A DNA stretch of 64,000 bases, from positions 6,510,001 to 6,574,000 of the forward strand of contig NC_092806.1 of NCBI RefSeq assembly GCF_040954645.1, in the 5' to 3' direction. This document shows, piece by piece, positions 1 through 11,303 of this stretch. The DNA is from Diabrotica undecimpunctata. Taxonomy: Eukaryota > Arthropoda > Insecta > Coleoptera > Chrysomelidae. Position 1 is the stretch's first letter. Each line of letters opens with the position of its first letter. The notes under the pieces are model-generated. The model did no database searches and was not told where the DNA came from. It was given only the letters and a program-made list of their open reading frames with translations. Both the position numbers and the translations under genes were made by a program.

Positions 1-359
1 TTTTTTAATAATGGAGATATGACAAAATACTATTATTTCAGCAGTTTCGAATTATAAAACATATATTTAAATTCCAGACTTGTTCACTGTAAAAGTTATT
101 CATTTTGTATTAATTTCAAATTAAATTTTTAATTTTTCCAGTGTGTTTTATTTATTCTAGTACGCCACAACTCAATACAGTTTTCTGCTACACTACGAGA
201 AACGAATGACAGCTCTCGATTTGAAATTAAACATAATAATTTAAAGTCATGTCTAAATTTTTTATTTTTTAACATTATTTTTGAAATTAAATATTTTCAT
301 AAATTATAATAAAACACGATTCAAGTCCTTCTTTTAGCTGGTTTGTTAGCTGGATATTG
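1..359. other. AT-rich flank, nothing recognised
   Basis: Strongly AT-rich sequence with short stops in all frames. I see no coding similarity, inverted repeat or tandem array. It precedes the first codons that resemble the next pseudogene. Confidence 0.5.
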
Positions 360-2423
360 GTAAAATCTATGAGCCTCTAAGTGATGAAAGCCCAGAATCG
401 GACGACAATGCTATGAGACGTATAAGTAAACCAGTGAAAACAGAGGTAAAAGAGAAAGCTATTATTACTCCTACGATTAGTGGGACAATAAAAAAAATCT
501 TCTTCAGGACGATTTATCCCTAAGCACCGATGCAGGCAATTTCAATGAACATAATGAAGTTATTTTAGAAGAAGAGAAAAGTGTTAGAAGAAATGTACAA
601 AATATAACTAAGTGCAAACAAAAAGGTAAAAAACGTGTAGTAAATGAACAAAATTGGGCCGGTAATGTTCGCAAACGAAAAATAGCTGGTGGGAAAGAGT
701 ATCTCAGTAAATGGCAAAGACATGCCTGCAAAAATGTTAAAGCCTCCTTGCATGTGTCGCATGAAATGCTCTGAAAGATGGCCAGAATACGAAAGACAAA
801 AAATTTTCAACTCATACTGGACTGAGACAAATTTCAGATCTTAAAAAGCAATTTATCTTCTCATGTATCGACATCCAAATTACTCTTCGATCAAGAAAAA
901 AAAATCTCAATTCTACCAAATCTAAAAATAATACACTACACTACCATTTTACAGTGAACAATCAGCTATTGAAGGTGTGCAAGGTTATGTTTGTAAACAC
1001 ACTTTGTATATCTAATTTAGTAGTAGTAAATATGTTGAAAAAAATTGAGCCAGGAGGTTTAATAAAAGCTGATCAAAGAGGTAGACACACGCCAACCAAT
1101 AAAACTCCTACCGAAACCATAAATAGTATACATCAACATATTAAATCATTCACAAAATACGAGTTATTATTCCAGAGAAAGGAGTAAGAGAGATTATCTG
1201 GGCACAGAACTTACAATAGAAAAGATGTATCAACTGTACATTGATGAATGCAATGAAAGACATGTAGATCCAAAGCTCAGAGCAAAAAAGTGGTTGTACG
1301 CAGATATTTTTAATAAAGACTTCAAGTTGTCGTTTAAACCGCCCGACAGAGACATTTGCGATACATGCAGTACATTCACCACTCCATTAAAAAATAATCT
1401 TACTGCAGATGAACTAACCAGTGTACAGACTGATCATGATGCTCACCTAATTGAATCTAAAACTCGGTATAACTTAAAACAATTGGACTTTATAATAGCT
1501 AAAGAGTCACCAAAATACAAAGTACTATCTGGTGATTTGCAAAAATGTTTGCCTTCACCACTAAAAAACAATTGTATTAGTTTCTACAAAAGGAAGCTTT
1601 GGATATTAAATTTTACATTACATGATGCCAGTGATTCTTCTGTACAATGTATAATGTGGAACGAATCGAAAGGGGCCCGAGGTGCAAATGAAATTGCCTC
1701 GTCAATTTTGAAATGGGTTGACAATACAATTCAAGTCGAGTAGAGGACATCACTCTTTGAACCAATAACTGCTATGGACAAAATAAAATTATAAGTATTA
1801 TAATGTGCTATTTTTGGATATTGCAAATAAAGACGATCACTTAAAAGTTTTTACTGAAAGGGCACACACATATGGAAGCAGACACTGTTCATGCTTTAAT
1901 CGAAAGAAAAAGAAAGAAACTCTTCAATTTGGCCATTTTAACACCATGGGACTGGCAACAACTAGTTAGGCAAACATCAGGTAAATACACAGTGCACAAT
2001 ATGGAACTTGCAGATTTCAAAAACTTCAAAACGCTGTTCGATAAGAAATTGTCATCTAATCCTCCTTTTGTAAGTAGATAAAAAAATGTTAATAAAGACC
2101 TTGTTCTATTGTCAACATGTATTTTCTCACAAGTCGAACAAGAACAGATTGGGAAGTTCTTTTATAAGACCGATTTCAATAATCAAAATATGTATTAAGT
2201 GGACTTCATGAGGTATCGAAGACAGCAATTAACATTTCCAGCCCAATTAAATCAAGTCTCAGTAATCCCATTACCAATCACAAAACAAAAGTACAATGAC
2301 TTAATTGCATTACTGCCTTTTGTTCCGTCAGTTTGTCATGCGTTTTATCAAAATTTAACACATAGCGATGTAGCCACAAACGATTACCCACAAGAAGATG
2401 AAGATGATATGGAGCATCTTTAA
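360..2423 (+). pseudogene. Decayed DUF7869-like multi-copy protein gene (copy A)
   Basis: Fragments in changing frames line up with an insect multi-copy family that I believe is annotated as DUF7869. In order they are: an acidic N-terminal piece (about 370-500); a basic piece with a GGKEYLSKWQ-like motif (610-770); a block with a CDTC zinc-binding pair and WNESKGARGANEIASS (1225-1743); a short piece with NNCYGQNK near 1760-1780; HTHMEADTVHALIERK (1872-1920); and the C-terminal tail to 2423. Intact members usually read S-D-x-C-x-G-Q-N where this copy reads N-N-C, so that acidic residue is lost. The spaced D...D...E pattern suggests an RNase H-like nuclease or transposase, but that is inference. 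There are at least four frame breaks or stops, so the copy is dead. A second, divergent copy lies at 51720-54685. Confidence 0.75.
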
Positions 2424-2990
2424 CACTTTTGAAACTTGTCGTCTATAATTTTACTTAATTATTATAACATTATAATATTTACCTCTAATAAAATAATAGT
2501 ATAGGCTGTTTAATGTGTTTGTATTGTTTATTTCGTAAAGACCTTAACATGCAATGCCACATTATTTAAAAAAGTTGTTAGAGGTAAATAACACTATGTC
2601 CAACTACACATATTTAAAAAAATTTTAAATAATGAACGGTAAGCCTCAGGTATATAACACTTCATGGAATGAAAACCGATTATACACACCACAATAATAA
2701 TATATTAATCTCGGTTAAATATAAGAAACATTGGAGTATTTACTGATTACAAATTTAAAAAATTTTAATACTGCTCTCCTGAAAAAGTAAGAAAATGGAC
2801 ATAGTGTCCTTTACCTCCGAGGTACGGATATAGTATCGCCAAATGGTTTTCTGTACATAATCCATTTATTGGTGAAGCACATTCGCCAATTTTGGAACAT
2901 TCTACTTAACCCTTTACCGCATCATGTACCATAAATGGCACAAATCAAAAAAATATTTTTTAATGTTTTAACTCAATTTTTGTCGTAGCT
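2424..2990. other. Intergenic, nothing recognised
   Basis: AT-rich DNA. A TTAACCCTTTACCGCA string near 2909 looks like a piggyBac-type end (TTAA followed by CCC). It could be the 5' end of the piggyBac remnant at 4215, but I found no convincing matching right end. Confidence 0.3.
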
Positions 2991-3905
2991 GCATGGCAGC
3001 CCATATCTGACACGTACTAATTCGCGAGGAACCGCAAAGTGGGCGACGCCTGGTGGTAGATTTCAAAAGCATTCACTTCGGGAAAACCTTGAGATTGTCA
3101 TTAAGTTGTATACATATTAGCGACCGGTTTATATTGTAATTAACAATGACTTCGACTTCAAAAAACTATTGCAGTGTTTCTCAATGTTCATCCTATTACA
3201 ATTCAAAAAACAAATTCCATACATAAAAGTTTGGCAATGCATTTTTCAAATTGGCAAACCTATAACCAAGTACATGACTGTGTGCAGTTTACATTTTACT
3301 GAGAACGATTACTCTCCAAGTAAGTGTTGATTTAAATTTTATTTACATTTTAATATATTTATATTTAATTTACTTTATAGTAACACCTGAAACTAAATTG
3401 AGAAGACTGAAGAAAGATGCTGTTCCATCAGGAAAATTGCCCTAAAGGTCTCATGAAGTTATTAGTAGAAAACGTAAGGCGTAATTTACAAAATATAACG
3501 TGGCCAGCTCCAAAAACTGTCTCACCCTCAACTAAAGATCTCTGTCGACCTTGCAATCACAGAAATAATTGAGATAATGTAAATTTTACTTTCCGTGTTT
3601 CAGACATACTGTAAAAAAACAAACATTTAATTTTATTTTTATAGGTTATAGGTTTGGGAGTCAATTGCCGTATGTATAACCTCGAATTACAAACAAATAA
3701 ATTTTGAAGAATGTACTCCAACTTTTACTTTGGCAAAACACACGTGTAAATGATTTATATTAAACGTTTTATAGCTTCGAGATCAAATGACAAAATGATT
3801 TGTTTTCCCGAAGTTATTGTCCATCTTTGAAATCTTGAGCGCCCCCTGTCGGAATTGGCTATCGCGAATAGTGTACGCGAGATATGCGGCTTAGTTCTGA
3901 CGGCG
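2991..3905. mobile_element. Short DNA transposon remnant with imperfect ~100-bp inverted arms and a THAP exon
   Basis: The left arm (about 2991-3095) and right arm (about 3800-3905) are imperfect inverted repeats. Shared blocks include GTTTTCCCGAAGT, CATATCT, GTAC and TTCGCGA in the same order. Between them lies a THAP-type zinc-finger reading frame with an intron. THAP domains plus inverted termini are typical of P-element and Kolobok-type transposases. No catalytic domain remains, so this looks like an internally deleted derivative. I could not identify a target-site duplication. Confidence 0.5.
3146..3445 (+). pseudogene. THAP zinc-finger domain, two exons, broken
   Basis: The frame starts at ATG 3146 and begins with C-x4-C (CSVSQC). 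After a frame break it ends with VCSLHFTENDYSP, giving the C2CH signature of a THAP DNA-binding domain. A clean intron follows: GTAAGT at 3320 and TTATAG ending at 3380, 61 bp long. Joining the exons keeps the frame and gives a basic stretch (RRLKKDAVPS) common after THAP domains, then a stop at 3443-3445. A stop and a frameshift inside exon 1 make it non-functional. It sits inside the inverted arms of the 2991-3905 element, so it is probably the DNA-binding end of that element's transposase. Confidence 0.6.
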
Positions 3906-4165
3906 AGATAGGCCGCCGTGCGTAGTTTCAAGTTCATTCTTGTTGAAATTCTGAACCACGTGAAACAGTGCTCGAAGTTAGAGGTTATTTTTCATAGTAA
4001 AAACGTTTTTGACGGCGAGAAAAAATTGAATTTTATTGTATTCTGATATTAGATATCTGCTTAGGTAAGTACTAAAAATTAAGAATGTTGAAAGTCTCTC
4101 GAAAACCCTAAAAAGGGTTGGTGCTATATATGGCATACTATGAAATTATGGACTTATTGATTGTT

Positions 4166-4202
4166 TCTATAGATATGGATCCGAAATCTATAGATATGGA
4201 TC
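4166..4202. repeat. 21-bp tandem duplication
   Basis: The 16-mer TCTATAGATATGGATC occurs at 4166-4181 and again at 4187-4202, just upstream of the piggyBac reading frame. It may be a replication-slippage duplication in the leader. Confidence 0.8.
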
Positions 4203-4214
4203 TTTTATGGTACA

Positions 4215-5532
4215 ATGAATGCAGTTAGAATTCCAAATAGTACTAATACTGAAGAATCAGATCTCTCCGATGAAGACGGCATACATGAGATGATATTGTG
4301 TCAATATAATGACAATGAGGAGCGTGAAAATTTACCAAGCAATGTCAAGGAAACTGTCACATTCTCAGATTTCTCAGATGATGATACCCCTTTGTCTGAA
4401 AGACTACGATATGAAAGGAAGAAATCTCATAATTGGGTGAAAGGAAATCTGAGAAGATCAGAAAATCAGACGATTTTACAATTAGAAACTCCGGTCGAAT
4501 TTTTCAAGTTTCTCTTTCCTGGTAGTCTTATAGAGCATACCACAGACCATTCAAATGTATACTCAGTGCAACAACGTCCAGATAAACCAGTCAAAAAAAT
4601 ATGAAATACAACAATTTATAGGAATAACTATTTACATGTCGATAATAATTTAACTTCCATCAACAAGACACTATTGAAATGCCAATATTGCCAATAACAA
4701 TGATGACATGATTAAAAATGATCAGCCTGGACATTAAAGATTATTTAAAATTAGACCTGTTCTGAGTCAAATCAAAGAACGACTACTCATGGTTCCGAAA
4801 GAATTTCTAGCTGTAGACGAACAGATTATACCAACAAAAGCGCGAAGCCAACTAAAGCAGTATAACCCAAAAAAACCACATAAGTGGGGCTTCAAAAACT
4901 TTGTGCTGAGTGGTATTTCGGGATTCAGCTATGACCTTAATTCGTTTGCTGGTTCCCAGAGTAATATTGTACCTCTAGGAGCACCAAATCTTAGTATGAG
5001 CATTAACGTGGTTGTCAAATTAGCAGATTCGATACCAAACCATCAATATTAAAAGTTATTTTTTAAGAATTGGTTCGCCAGCATACCTCTTATGATATAT
5101 CTGAGCAAAGAGGGCATTTTACCGTTGGGAACAATAAGACTTAATCGTGTTCCTTGAGTTGTGATGCCAGCTGAGAAAGAAATGAAAAAGCGCGGCAGAG
5201 GTCATATGGTAGAGAAAATAGACAATGTGGATGTCAGTGAGGTATCCTGGTTTGATAATAAAATCGTTACTACAATATCAACATATGCTAGAAGTGAACC
5301 AAAGGGAGAAAAAAGAAGATTTTTCAAACAAGAAAGTATACATAAAAGGATATATTGTTCTAACAGTGTCCTAATCTACAACAACTACATGGGAGGTGTT
5401 GATCTCCTTGATTTTATGTTAGGATTTTATCGTATAAAAATCAGGTTGAAAAAATATTATTTACGAATATTTTTTCATTTCATTGACATGACAGCCGTGA
5501 ACTGTTATAGCCAAAAGAGCGAAGAAATTTGA
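4215..5532 (+). pseudogene. piggyBac-type transposase pseudogene (DDE_Tnp_1_7)
   Basis: An acidic N-terminus (4215-4450) is followed by a piggyBac-like FFKFLF segment. After a frameshift between 4604 and 4789 comes the catalytic domain. It includes VDEQIIPTKARS and KKPHKWGFK (first Asp present), LFFKNWFAS at about 5056-5082 (second Asp replaced by Lys) and SWFDNKIV at about 5248 (third Asp present), then NNYMGGVDLLDFML near 5380. From 4789 to 5532 the frame is constant apart from stops at 5050-5052 and 5155-5157. The Cys-rich C-terminus expected in the family is not visible. It is inactive because of the lost Asp, two stops and a frameshift. Confidence 0.85.
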
Positions 5533-7845
5533 TTAACCCCTTTTAAAATTATGAAAATATGAATAATAATAAGATGGCTTAGCTCTGAAAATTACTTTGA
5601 AGTACGAAATAAAAACGAAAAAAAAAACAACTTGCGAGTTCCGTCACATGGGGTGTGACAAACCCCAAACAACTTGAAAGCGACACCACTCACGGTATAT
5701 CTAGTTGCCAACTAACCTGACTGCATCAGATTGTAAACAAATATATTCGAAAGCTATTGAAGCGCTGTTGGCGTTTGGAACTCATAACGGTTACCGGTTT
5801 TTTTCTGAACTCTGGGTTTTCTCACACCTCACTTGTCAGATGCCGGGTTAATAAGTTGTGTCATTACATTTTGACATTAGATTATTTTTCTAAACTATTT
5901 TTGGTAACTTGAAACCTCATATCTGATACATCTTGCAATGTACCAGAAATATTTTTCAACGATCTTATGGTTCCCTTAATCTCAATATCGTTAAAAAGAA
6001 GCACTTTTAAATACTCCACTCAATTTAATATAAATTAACCCGTCTCTTTTGATCCGTCAAAATTTGCGTGGAAAAAGCTTCTCTATAATCGCCATAAACG
6101 TGCAAATATATCACCTGAGTCATTAGAAAGCTGTCAGTGCTATCACCAGATTGAGATTTCGCACGTAATTCCACAGAAATTTAAACGACGACTTAACCTC
6201 CTCGGGATTGCCCCGCTGAAAATGAGCACGGTGTTTTTAATGGAAAAGAAAGATAAAGAACTTTTCAACCGATGCTATGTTTTAAGAAAAGAGGTCGACA
6301 AAATTGTTTTATAACCTTTTTTCTTTTTGAACTCGACAAATTTAATTTAAACTGGCTAGTAACTGTTTATACCAATTGAATATTTTATGTTTACCTACAA
6401 GATATCTGGTATTTTAATTCATTATTTTGTAACGAAATATTTTGATTACCACACGAGGCGTTAATACAAGGGGTACAAAATTGGGGGAAGAAACTACTGG
6501 GGGTGTAGAAGGGCAAGCAAAATAATCGAAACATATGCGAACGGCACTCAGGTTTTGGTAGGAGAGCTAGGGTCGTGGATAAGTAAAAGACAAGGGGGTT
6601 GGATTGGGGCAACTATAAAGAAATGAAATAAAGGGGTACATATACAAATCTCTTGGGACAAACAAAACAGAAAGAAACAGGAAACACCTCTAGTAATTTA
6701 TATAGAGCGCCACTTTGAGGTGCCTAATTATAACCATCACAACAGCTAGTTGTAACTGGAGATATAATTATTAAACATAAAAAACATCTTTTTCAAATAA
6801 AACTCAAAAAGGGTTAGTTAAAAAGGAATAAACAAAATGTTAAAAAACAAAATTTAACATTTATTGTGTCTTACCACAAACAGTTACAAAACATAGAAAA
6901 CACAAGAATGCTCAAAAAAGACAATACAAAAATATTACCACAATAGTCACAAAATACAAAGAACTTACATGTCATCTACTGATTTACAAACTCAGGAGAT
7001 GCTACAAAAACTTACAAAATAGCATGGAGGTTAACCTTTTTTTAAAAATAAAACAAATAAAATCAAAATAATAATAAAACGAGCTGTCATAAGTTAACAA
7101 TAAATTAAAAAAAAAAACTGAACACACAAATTGACAGCTAAAGTCAAACTCTAAAATTTTACAATTTCAAAAAAAAACAAAAATTTAAATTGTTACGAAA
7201 GCAATTATTTCTCTGAAAAATGTCTGTTTTTACTTGAAAATTAAACACAGAAAAAGTTACCTGAACCTCACTAAGTTTCATTCTGCATGTCTGGGGTCGG
7301 GAACTGGAAACATGCTGGAACTATACTGGGGGCAGATCCGGGATGACGATCAGGGATAGGAAGATGAGGGAGGAAGCAAGCACCGGCTGGATCACAACCT
7401 TGAAAACCCGTCTCCTTCAAAGACTGGAACAGGCACAGCACAATGGCAACATGAGGCCATCTTTAAAAACTATCGTAAAACTGCTGCTATCACTTCATGC
7501 TACATTTCAATGACAATGGGCCAAAAACAAGAAAACACAAATTCGACGGTGAATTTGTGGATCCATACTTGTGATCCACACAGCGAACCAAGTAAGAATT
7601 AATCTACACCTGCACCTACGGCGACCCAAGTACGAATGACGAATTTAAAAATTCGTTCATATAAATTGAAAATAAACAAACACACGATTACGATAGGAAC
7701 AAAATTACATCAAAAACATTCTTAGATCTCTCAAACATATATGAGGGGACCTCAATATATCACATATACGAGGGGACTTCAATATAAAATGCTACAATTT
7801 TAAGATTTCCATTAAATAAACAATGTATGAAAATGATTTAAGTAA
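5533..7845. other. Unassigned, probably repetitive DNA
   Basis: No reading frame here resembles a protein I know. A compact hairpin-prone stretch lies near 7540-7590 (TGGATCCATACTTGTGATCCA). A two-unit tandem repeat at 7737-7788 has the core TATATGAGGGGACCTCAATAT. The 6650-7200 part is A-rich with short Lys/Asn-coding stretches but no domain. It may be untranslated parts of retroelements. Confidence 0.4.
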
Positions 7846-8081
7846 CCCTAGAAGCCCCAGAGCGGTTATTTTGCGCGCTTTCTATTTTTGATTTTCTGTA
7901 TTACTTATTCATAGTTATTTTAGAAACTTAATATTTTCTGACTTTTTCTTGATTATTTGAGGATAATATTTGTTTCTTTTACAAGTACTAAGTGTAATTA
8001 CTTTTTAGATATATTAATCTCTACCTAGAAGCAACAGATGCGGTCATTTATGCCGCTTTCTATTTTTGACCTTCTATATAA

Positions 8082-8829
8082 GCTAGATAGATTTAAAGAA
8101 ATGGCCTTTTGGCATATTTCACTGGGATCTTTTTAGATCTATTCTGGTCATCTAGTCCTAGATAACATTCTCTAGCCTGACCCTTTTAAAAAGTCTTGTA
8201 GCTTTTAGACTGTACCTTCCATGTAGCTATTTGCCGGTGAATTTTCTTCTTCTAATGCAAAGAACCGCACATTTTACAGACTGTCACAGCGACCTAAAAT
8301 GTGCTCTGCTGTTGCTTCTTCGGGGTGACAGAATTTGCACAGGTCATCAGCTGATAATTTCATCAGCTTCAAGTGCCTAATCAGCTTACAGTGCCCTGTT
8401 AGAAGACCTACTATGGTTTTGACTGTTTTCCTGCCTTTGCTTATTAGGTCTGCCGTAAATTTTGGCGAATGTTCTGTAATGAACTGTTTCGCCTGTCTCT
8501 TTCCTGGTGAATTCCTCCACGATTCCATAGATTTGTGAGCTTCCTTCCACTTCCTTGTAGCCGTTCTTGTTACTGACTTTGCAACGCTGCAGAAGGGTTC
8601 CTAGTTTATTTAGGGCACACACTCAATCCCATACTAGCTTAGAATTGACCTCTACAGAATTGAGTGCCTTAAATGCTGCCTGACTATCTGTGAAGATAGC
8701 AACTGGACGGAACGTTTTTTCCTTTCTTTCTATTCCTTACATGCAGTGATGGATTACCATTATTACCGCCTGAAAAACTGTCACATCCTTAGATAGACTT
8801 ACCGGGAAATGTATCCCTTGATTTGTCCC
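8082..8829 (-). pseudogene. 5'-truncated non-LTR retrotransposon: RNase H end and zinc-knuckle tail
   Basis: On the minus strand, FTDSQAAFKAL (near 8680) is the RNase H segment found in I/R1/Loa/Jockey-type LINEs. The preceding FQAVIMVI should contain Glu (QAEI), so a catalytic residue is lost. Downstream come KTIVGLLTGHCKLIRHL and LCKFCHPEEATAEHIL (8274-8450), the usual C-terminal zinc-binding tail. About 190 bp of 3' UTR follow. Several frame breaks are present. The fragment interrupts the piggyBac leader between TTGACCTTCTAT and TTATGTATTACT, with a possible imperfect 8-9 bp target duplication (ACCTTCTAT / ACCTTATG). Confidence 0.7.
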
Positions 8830-9084
8830 TACCTTATGTATTACTTATTTGTATTTATTTTACAAAATTGATAATTTAGGAACATTAGAAATCCTAAGAT
8901 TTCCTACTTGGTTAAAATAGATTCAAATTTTTACCACTGCGCTTTCTACAACTTGCGAAGCAGACAGATTGATGAATTAGTCGACAAGGGAATCTACAAC
9001 TTGCATTCCACCTGTCGGTTATCATGGCAAAAATTCTTAGTGAATTAGTTTTTGGTACTCGAAACCGAGTAAAGAAATAAAACA

Positions 9085-9333
9085 AAAAGACAGTTTTAGA
9101 TTTATTTCTGATGCATGGCAACTGCTATCCGCTTATACGTATTTCAACCTTATTTGATATTATCAAAGTGACATATATGGAGAAGAGAGCTTGAGAATGC
9201 TAAAGCATCCTCATGTCATATGTCGCTCTAATGATATGTCGCCCTTCTACATATGTCGCTAATAAGGTTGAAATACGTATAAGCGGATGGCAGATGCCCT
9301 GCATTGAAGTTAAATCTAAACCGTCTTTCTAAG
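9085..9333. mobile_element. MITE with ~65-bp terminal inverted repeats
   Basis: A perfect 28-bp inverted pair lies at 9127-9154 and 9261-9288 (core CCGCTTATACGTATTTCAAC). Similarity extends outward with mismatches to about 9085 and 9333, where AGACAGTTTTAGATTT pairs with AAATCTAAACCGTCT. The interior contains three ATATGTCGC repeats and a small hairpin around GATGCTTTAGCATTC. It has no coding capacity. It interrupts the leader of the piggyBac-like remnant. Confidence 0.7.
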
Positions 9334-9604
9334 ATAATTTAGGCTTTCCTAAATCTATTTGAGGAATACAATTTCTCTTTTACAGGTACTAATAACAGTA
9401 TAATTATTTTTTTAAATATGTTGATGTCTACCTAGAAAAATGAGGTTGTTATGAATGCTTATTCTTCGTTTCTTGAAGTTTTTACTTATTTTCTGAGTAA
9501 AATACTTTGACAATTGTTAGTTCGTTTGAGTTTGCTCTTTGCAAGTGTGTGCTCAATTTGTATTTTGACTTTTCACTGTGATATTTCTCCTTTCTGCTGT
9601 GGTC

Positions 9605-9900
9605 ATGTCTCGTCGATATTCGTCGGAGCAGGAACTGTGGGAGTGTTTACAGACTTTGTCAGATAATGCATATGAAGTAGAGTTATGTGATGATGTATCC
9701 GATAATGAACGATAATGAAGATGCCGAGTATGTAATTGATAAAGTTGATCAAAGACATTCATCGGGTAGCAATTCTACAAACAGAGTATCCAGTACTTCT
9801 GTTTCAACTTAAAGTGCAGTTTGCAATATCCCTTGAGAAAGGATTACCAGCCGAGTAAGAAGATATCATGGAAGCAATTTAGGAATTTCCTCTATAGACA
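9605..9900 (+). pseudogene. piggyBac transposase N-terminus
   Basis: ATG 9605 opens MSRRYSSEQELWECLQTLSD, a start like that of insect piggyBac-type transposases, followed by an acidic linker. The frame stops at 9713-9715 and continues with breaks (DNEDAEYVIDKV in another frame). No catalytic domain remains; the sequence switches near 9940 to the neighbouring antisense pseudogene. The start is well supported because the ATG directly follows the conserved leader. Confidence 0.55.
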
Positions 9901-9958
9901 CCAAAATTTGGGAGTTACTTGACAATAGCGCTAGTGCACAAGGTTAGCAACTATATAG

Positions 9959-11287
9959 TTAGCAAGGTCCGTCTAGAAAGTATCCGGAAATACCCAGATT
10001 TTCAGGAAAAAAGTCAAGATGGTTATGCCAAACGTGGATTTTGAGGATCATTAGACATCCCAAATATTGAAACTTATCTAATAAATTAGCTATTATTCGC
10101 TCGTAGTTAGGGTCTTTCACATTCCCTAAAAACTTGGTTATAACTGCTTTGAATGCAATCCAAGCTTCTTTTTCCTTAGTAGTCATCTTGGTTTTATTGG
10201 TAAAGTCAAACATAATTTTACGAATATCTGGTTCAACAAAAACAACTTCTTTCAATTTGGCTTCTAATAGATGGGGAAACTTTCCACTAAAGTACTTAAA
10301 ACATTCTCTACCTTTAGGCAGTGCCTTGACAAAATGTTTGATTAAGCCTAACTTGGTGCGTAGAGGTGAGAGGAGGATTTTTTTTGGATCTACTAAAGTA
10401 TTGTATAAAATATTCTTCTCGCCAGGTGTTAAAACATTTCTTATGGGCCATTGTTTTGTGGACCAGTGTTTATCTTTTGCTCTACTGTCCCATTTACAAA
10501 TAAAACATGGAAACTTTGTAAATCCCTTTTGTTGATTAAGAACCATGTAAACAACTTTTAAATCTGCACAGATTATCCAATTGTGAGCTGAATTGCTTAT
10601 TCTCTATGGAATTGTGTCAAGATTTTTATATATCTCTTTCATATGGACTTGATGGGCAATAGGAAGTGAAGCATGTGAAGTGTTTCTATTGTGTAATAGT
10701 ACAGATTTTAAACTTGTTTTTAAAGAGTTTATAAAAAGCCTCTAATCATCCTTATTACACTTAATAAAAAACTCATTCATTAGACCACCAATATTATAAC
10801 AGTAGACCAAATCCCCTTTCTGCCTAAAAAACTGGACAAACTGTTGATCTCTGTACCTGTACTTGTAAATAGATGAACCAGGCGACAACAAATTCTTTTC
10901 TTTTAATCTTGAGCCAATCAATTTTGATTTTTTCTTTGTTAAACTCAAATGGTTTACTAAGTCTTAGGGACTGGCAGTTCAGGTCCATGCTCTACCGGGC
11001 GGATAGCAGACGGGAGGTTAGGATAAACAATCACTTTCTTATTTTTGGAGTTATATCCAAAAACATCGACAGTACAAAAATATTAATAATTTGGATGATT
11101 TTTTTACTCTCTTCATACTGTAGGCACTAAAAATCTGAATGCTTTTTTTTCTCTCTTCAACCACTTCCTTAAATCCTTAACACAAACATAACATACATTG
11201 TAAAGAGCCCAACCTTTGTCTTGTTCACCAATTTTCACACCAAAATATGCAAAATACACCTTTTTTACAAAGTCAGTAATATTTCTC
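9959..11287 (-). pseudogene. Multi-copy invertebrate protein of unknown function (CFICKWDSR family)
   Basis: I recognise the family from its repeated occurrence in insect genomes but know no established function. N-terminus: FAYFGVKIGEQDKGWA and CYVCVKDLRKW (zinc-binding-like, about 11170-11280). Then YPNLPSAIRPVEHGPELPVP (about 11000), RDQQFVQFFRQ (about 10840), SLPIAHQVHMKEIY (about 10650), FPCFICKWDSRAKDKHW (about 10500) and IKHFVKALPKGRECF (about 10340), ending with a YFPE segment. From 10948 to 9959 one frame of 330 codons holds only two stops; one (TAG at 10742-10744) probably replaces a Trp. The copy count and nesting suggest a transposon-borne gene. The 5' end is cut by the palindromic repeat at 11304. 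Confidence 0.65.
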
Positions 11288-11303
11288 TAACATTTTTAAT
11301 AAC

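Larger units (their letters stand above)
7846..9940 (+). mobile_element. Second piggyBac-like element, 5' part only, broken by two insertions
   Basis: CCCTAGAAGCCCCAGAGCGG begins at 7846 after GTAA (TTAA with one change) and resembles piggyBac termini. Related sequence recurs at about 8028 (CCTAGAAGCAACAGATGCGG) and about 9430 (CCTAGAAAAATGAGG). Each is preceded by the same ~80-bp leader (TTTGAGGATAATA... and ...TCTCTACCTAGAAG). The leader therefore appears to be a tandem array of about 182-bp units carrying a terminus-like motif. Unit 2 is split by a LINE tail (8082-8829) and unit 3 by a MITE (9085-9333). A transposase N-terminus follows at 9605, and the element is cut off near 9940. Confidence 0.55.

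Noticed and set aside
504..810. Two antisense open frames of 75-81 codons
   Set aside because: They overlap the sense DUF7869-like remnant and have no domain; Phe/Ser-rich shadow frames of A-rich coding DNA.
10134..10535. 133-codon plus-strand frame
   Set aside because: Complement of the CFICKWDSR-family pseudogene; no independent similarity.
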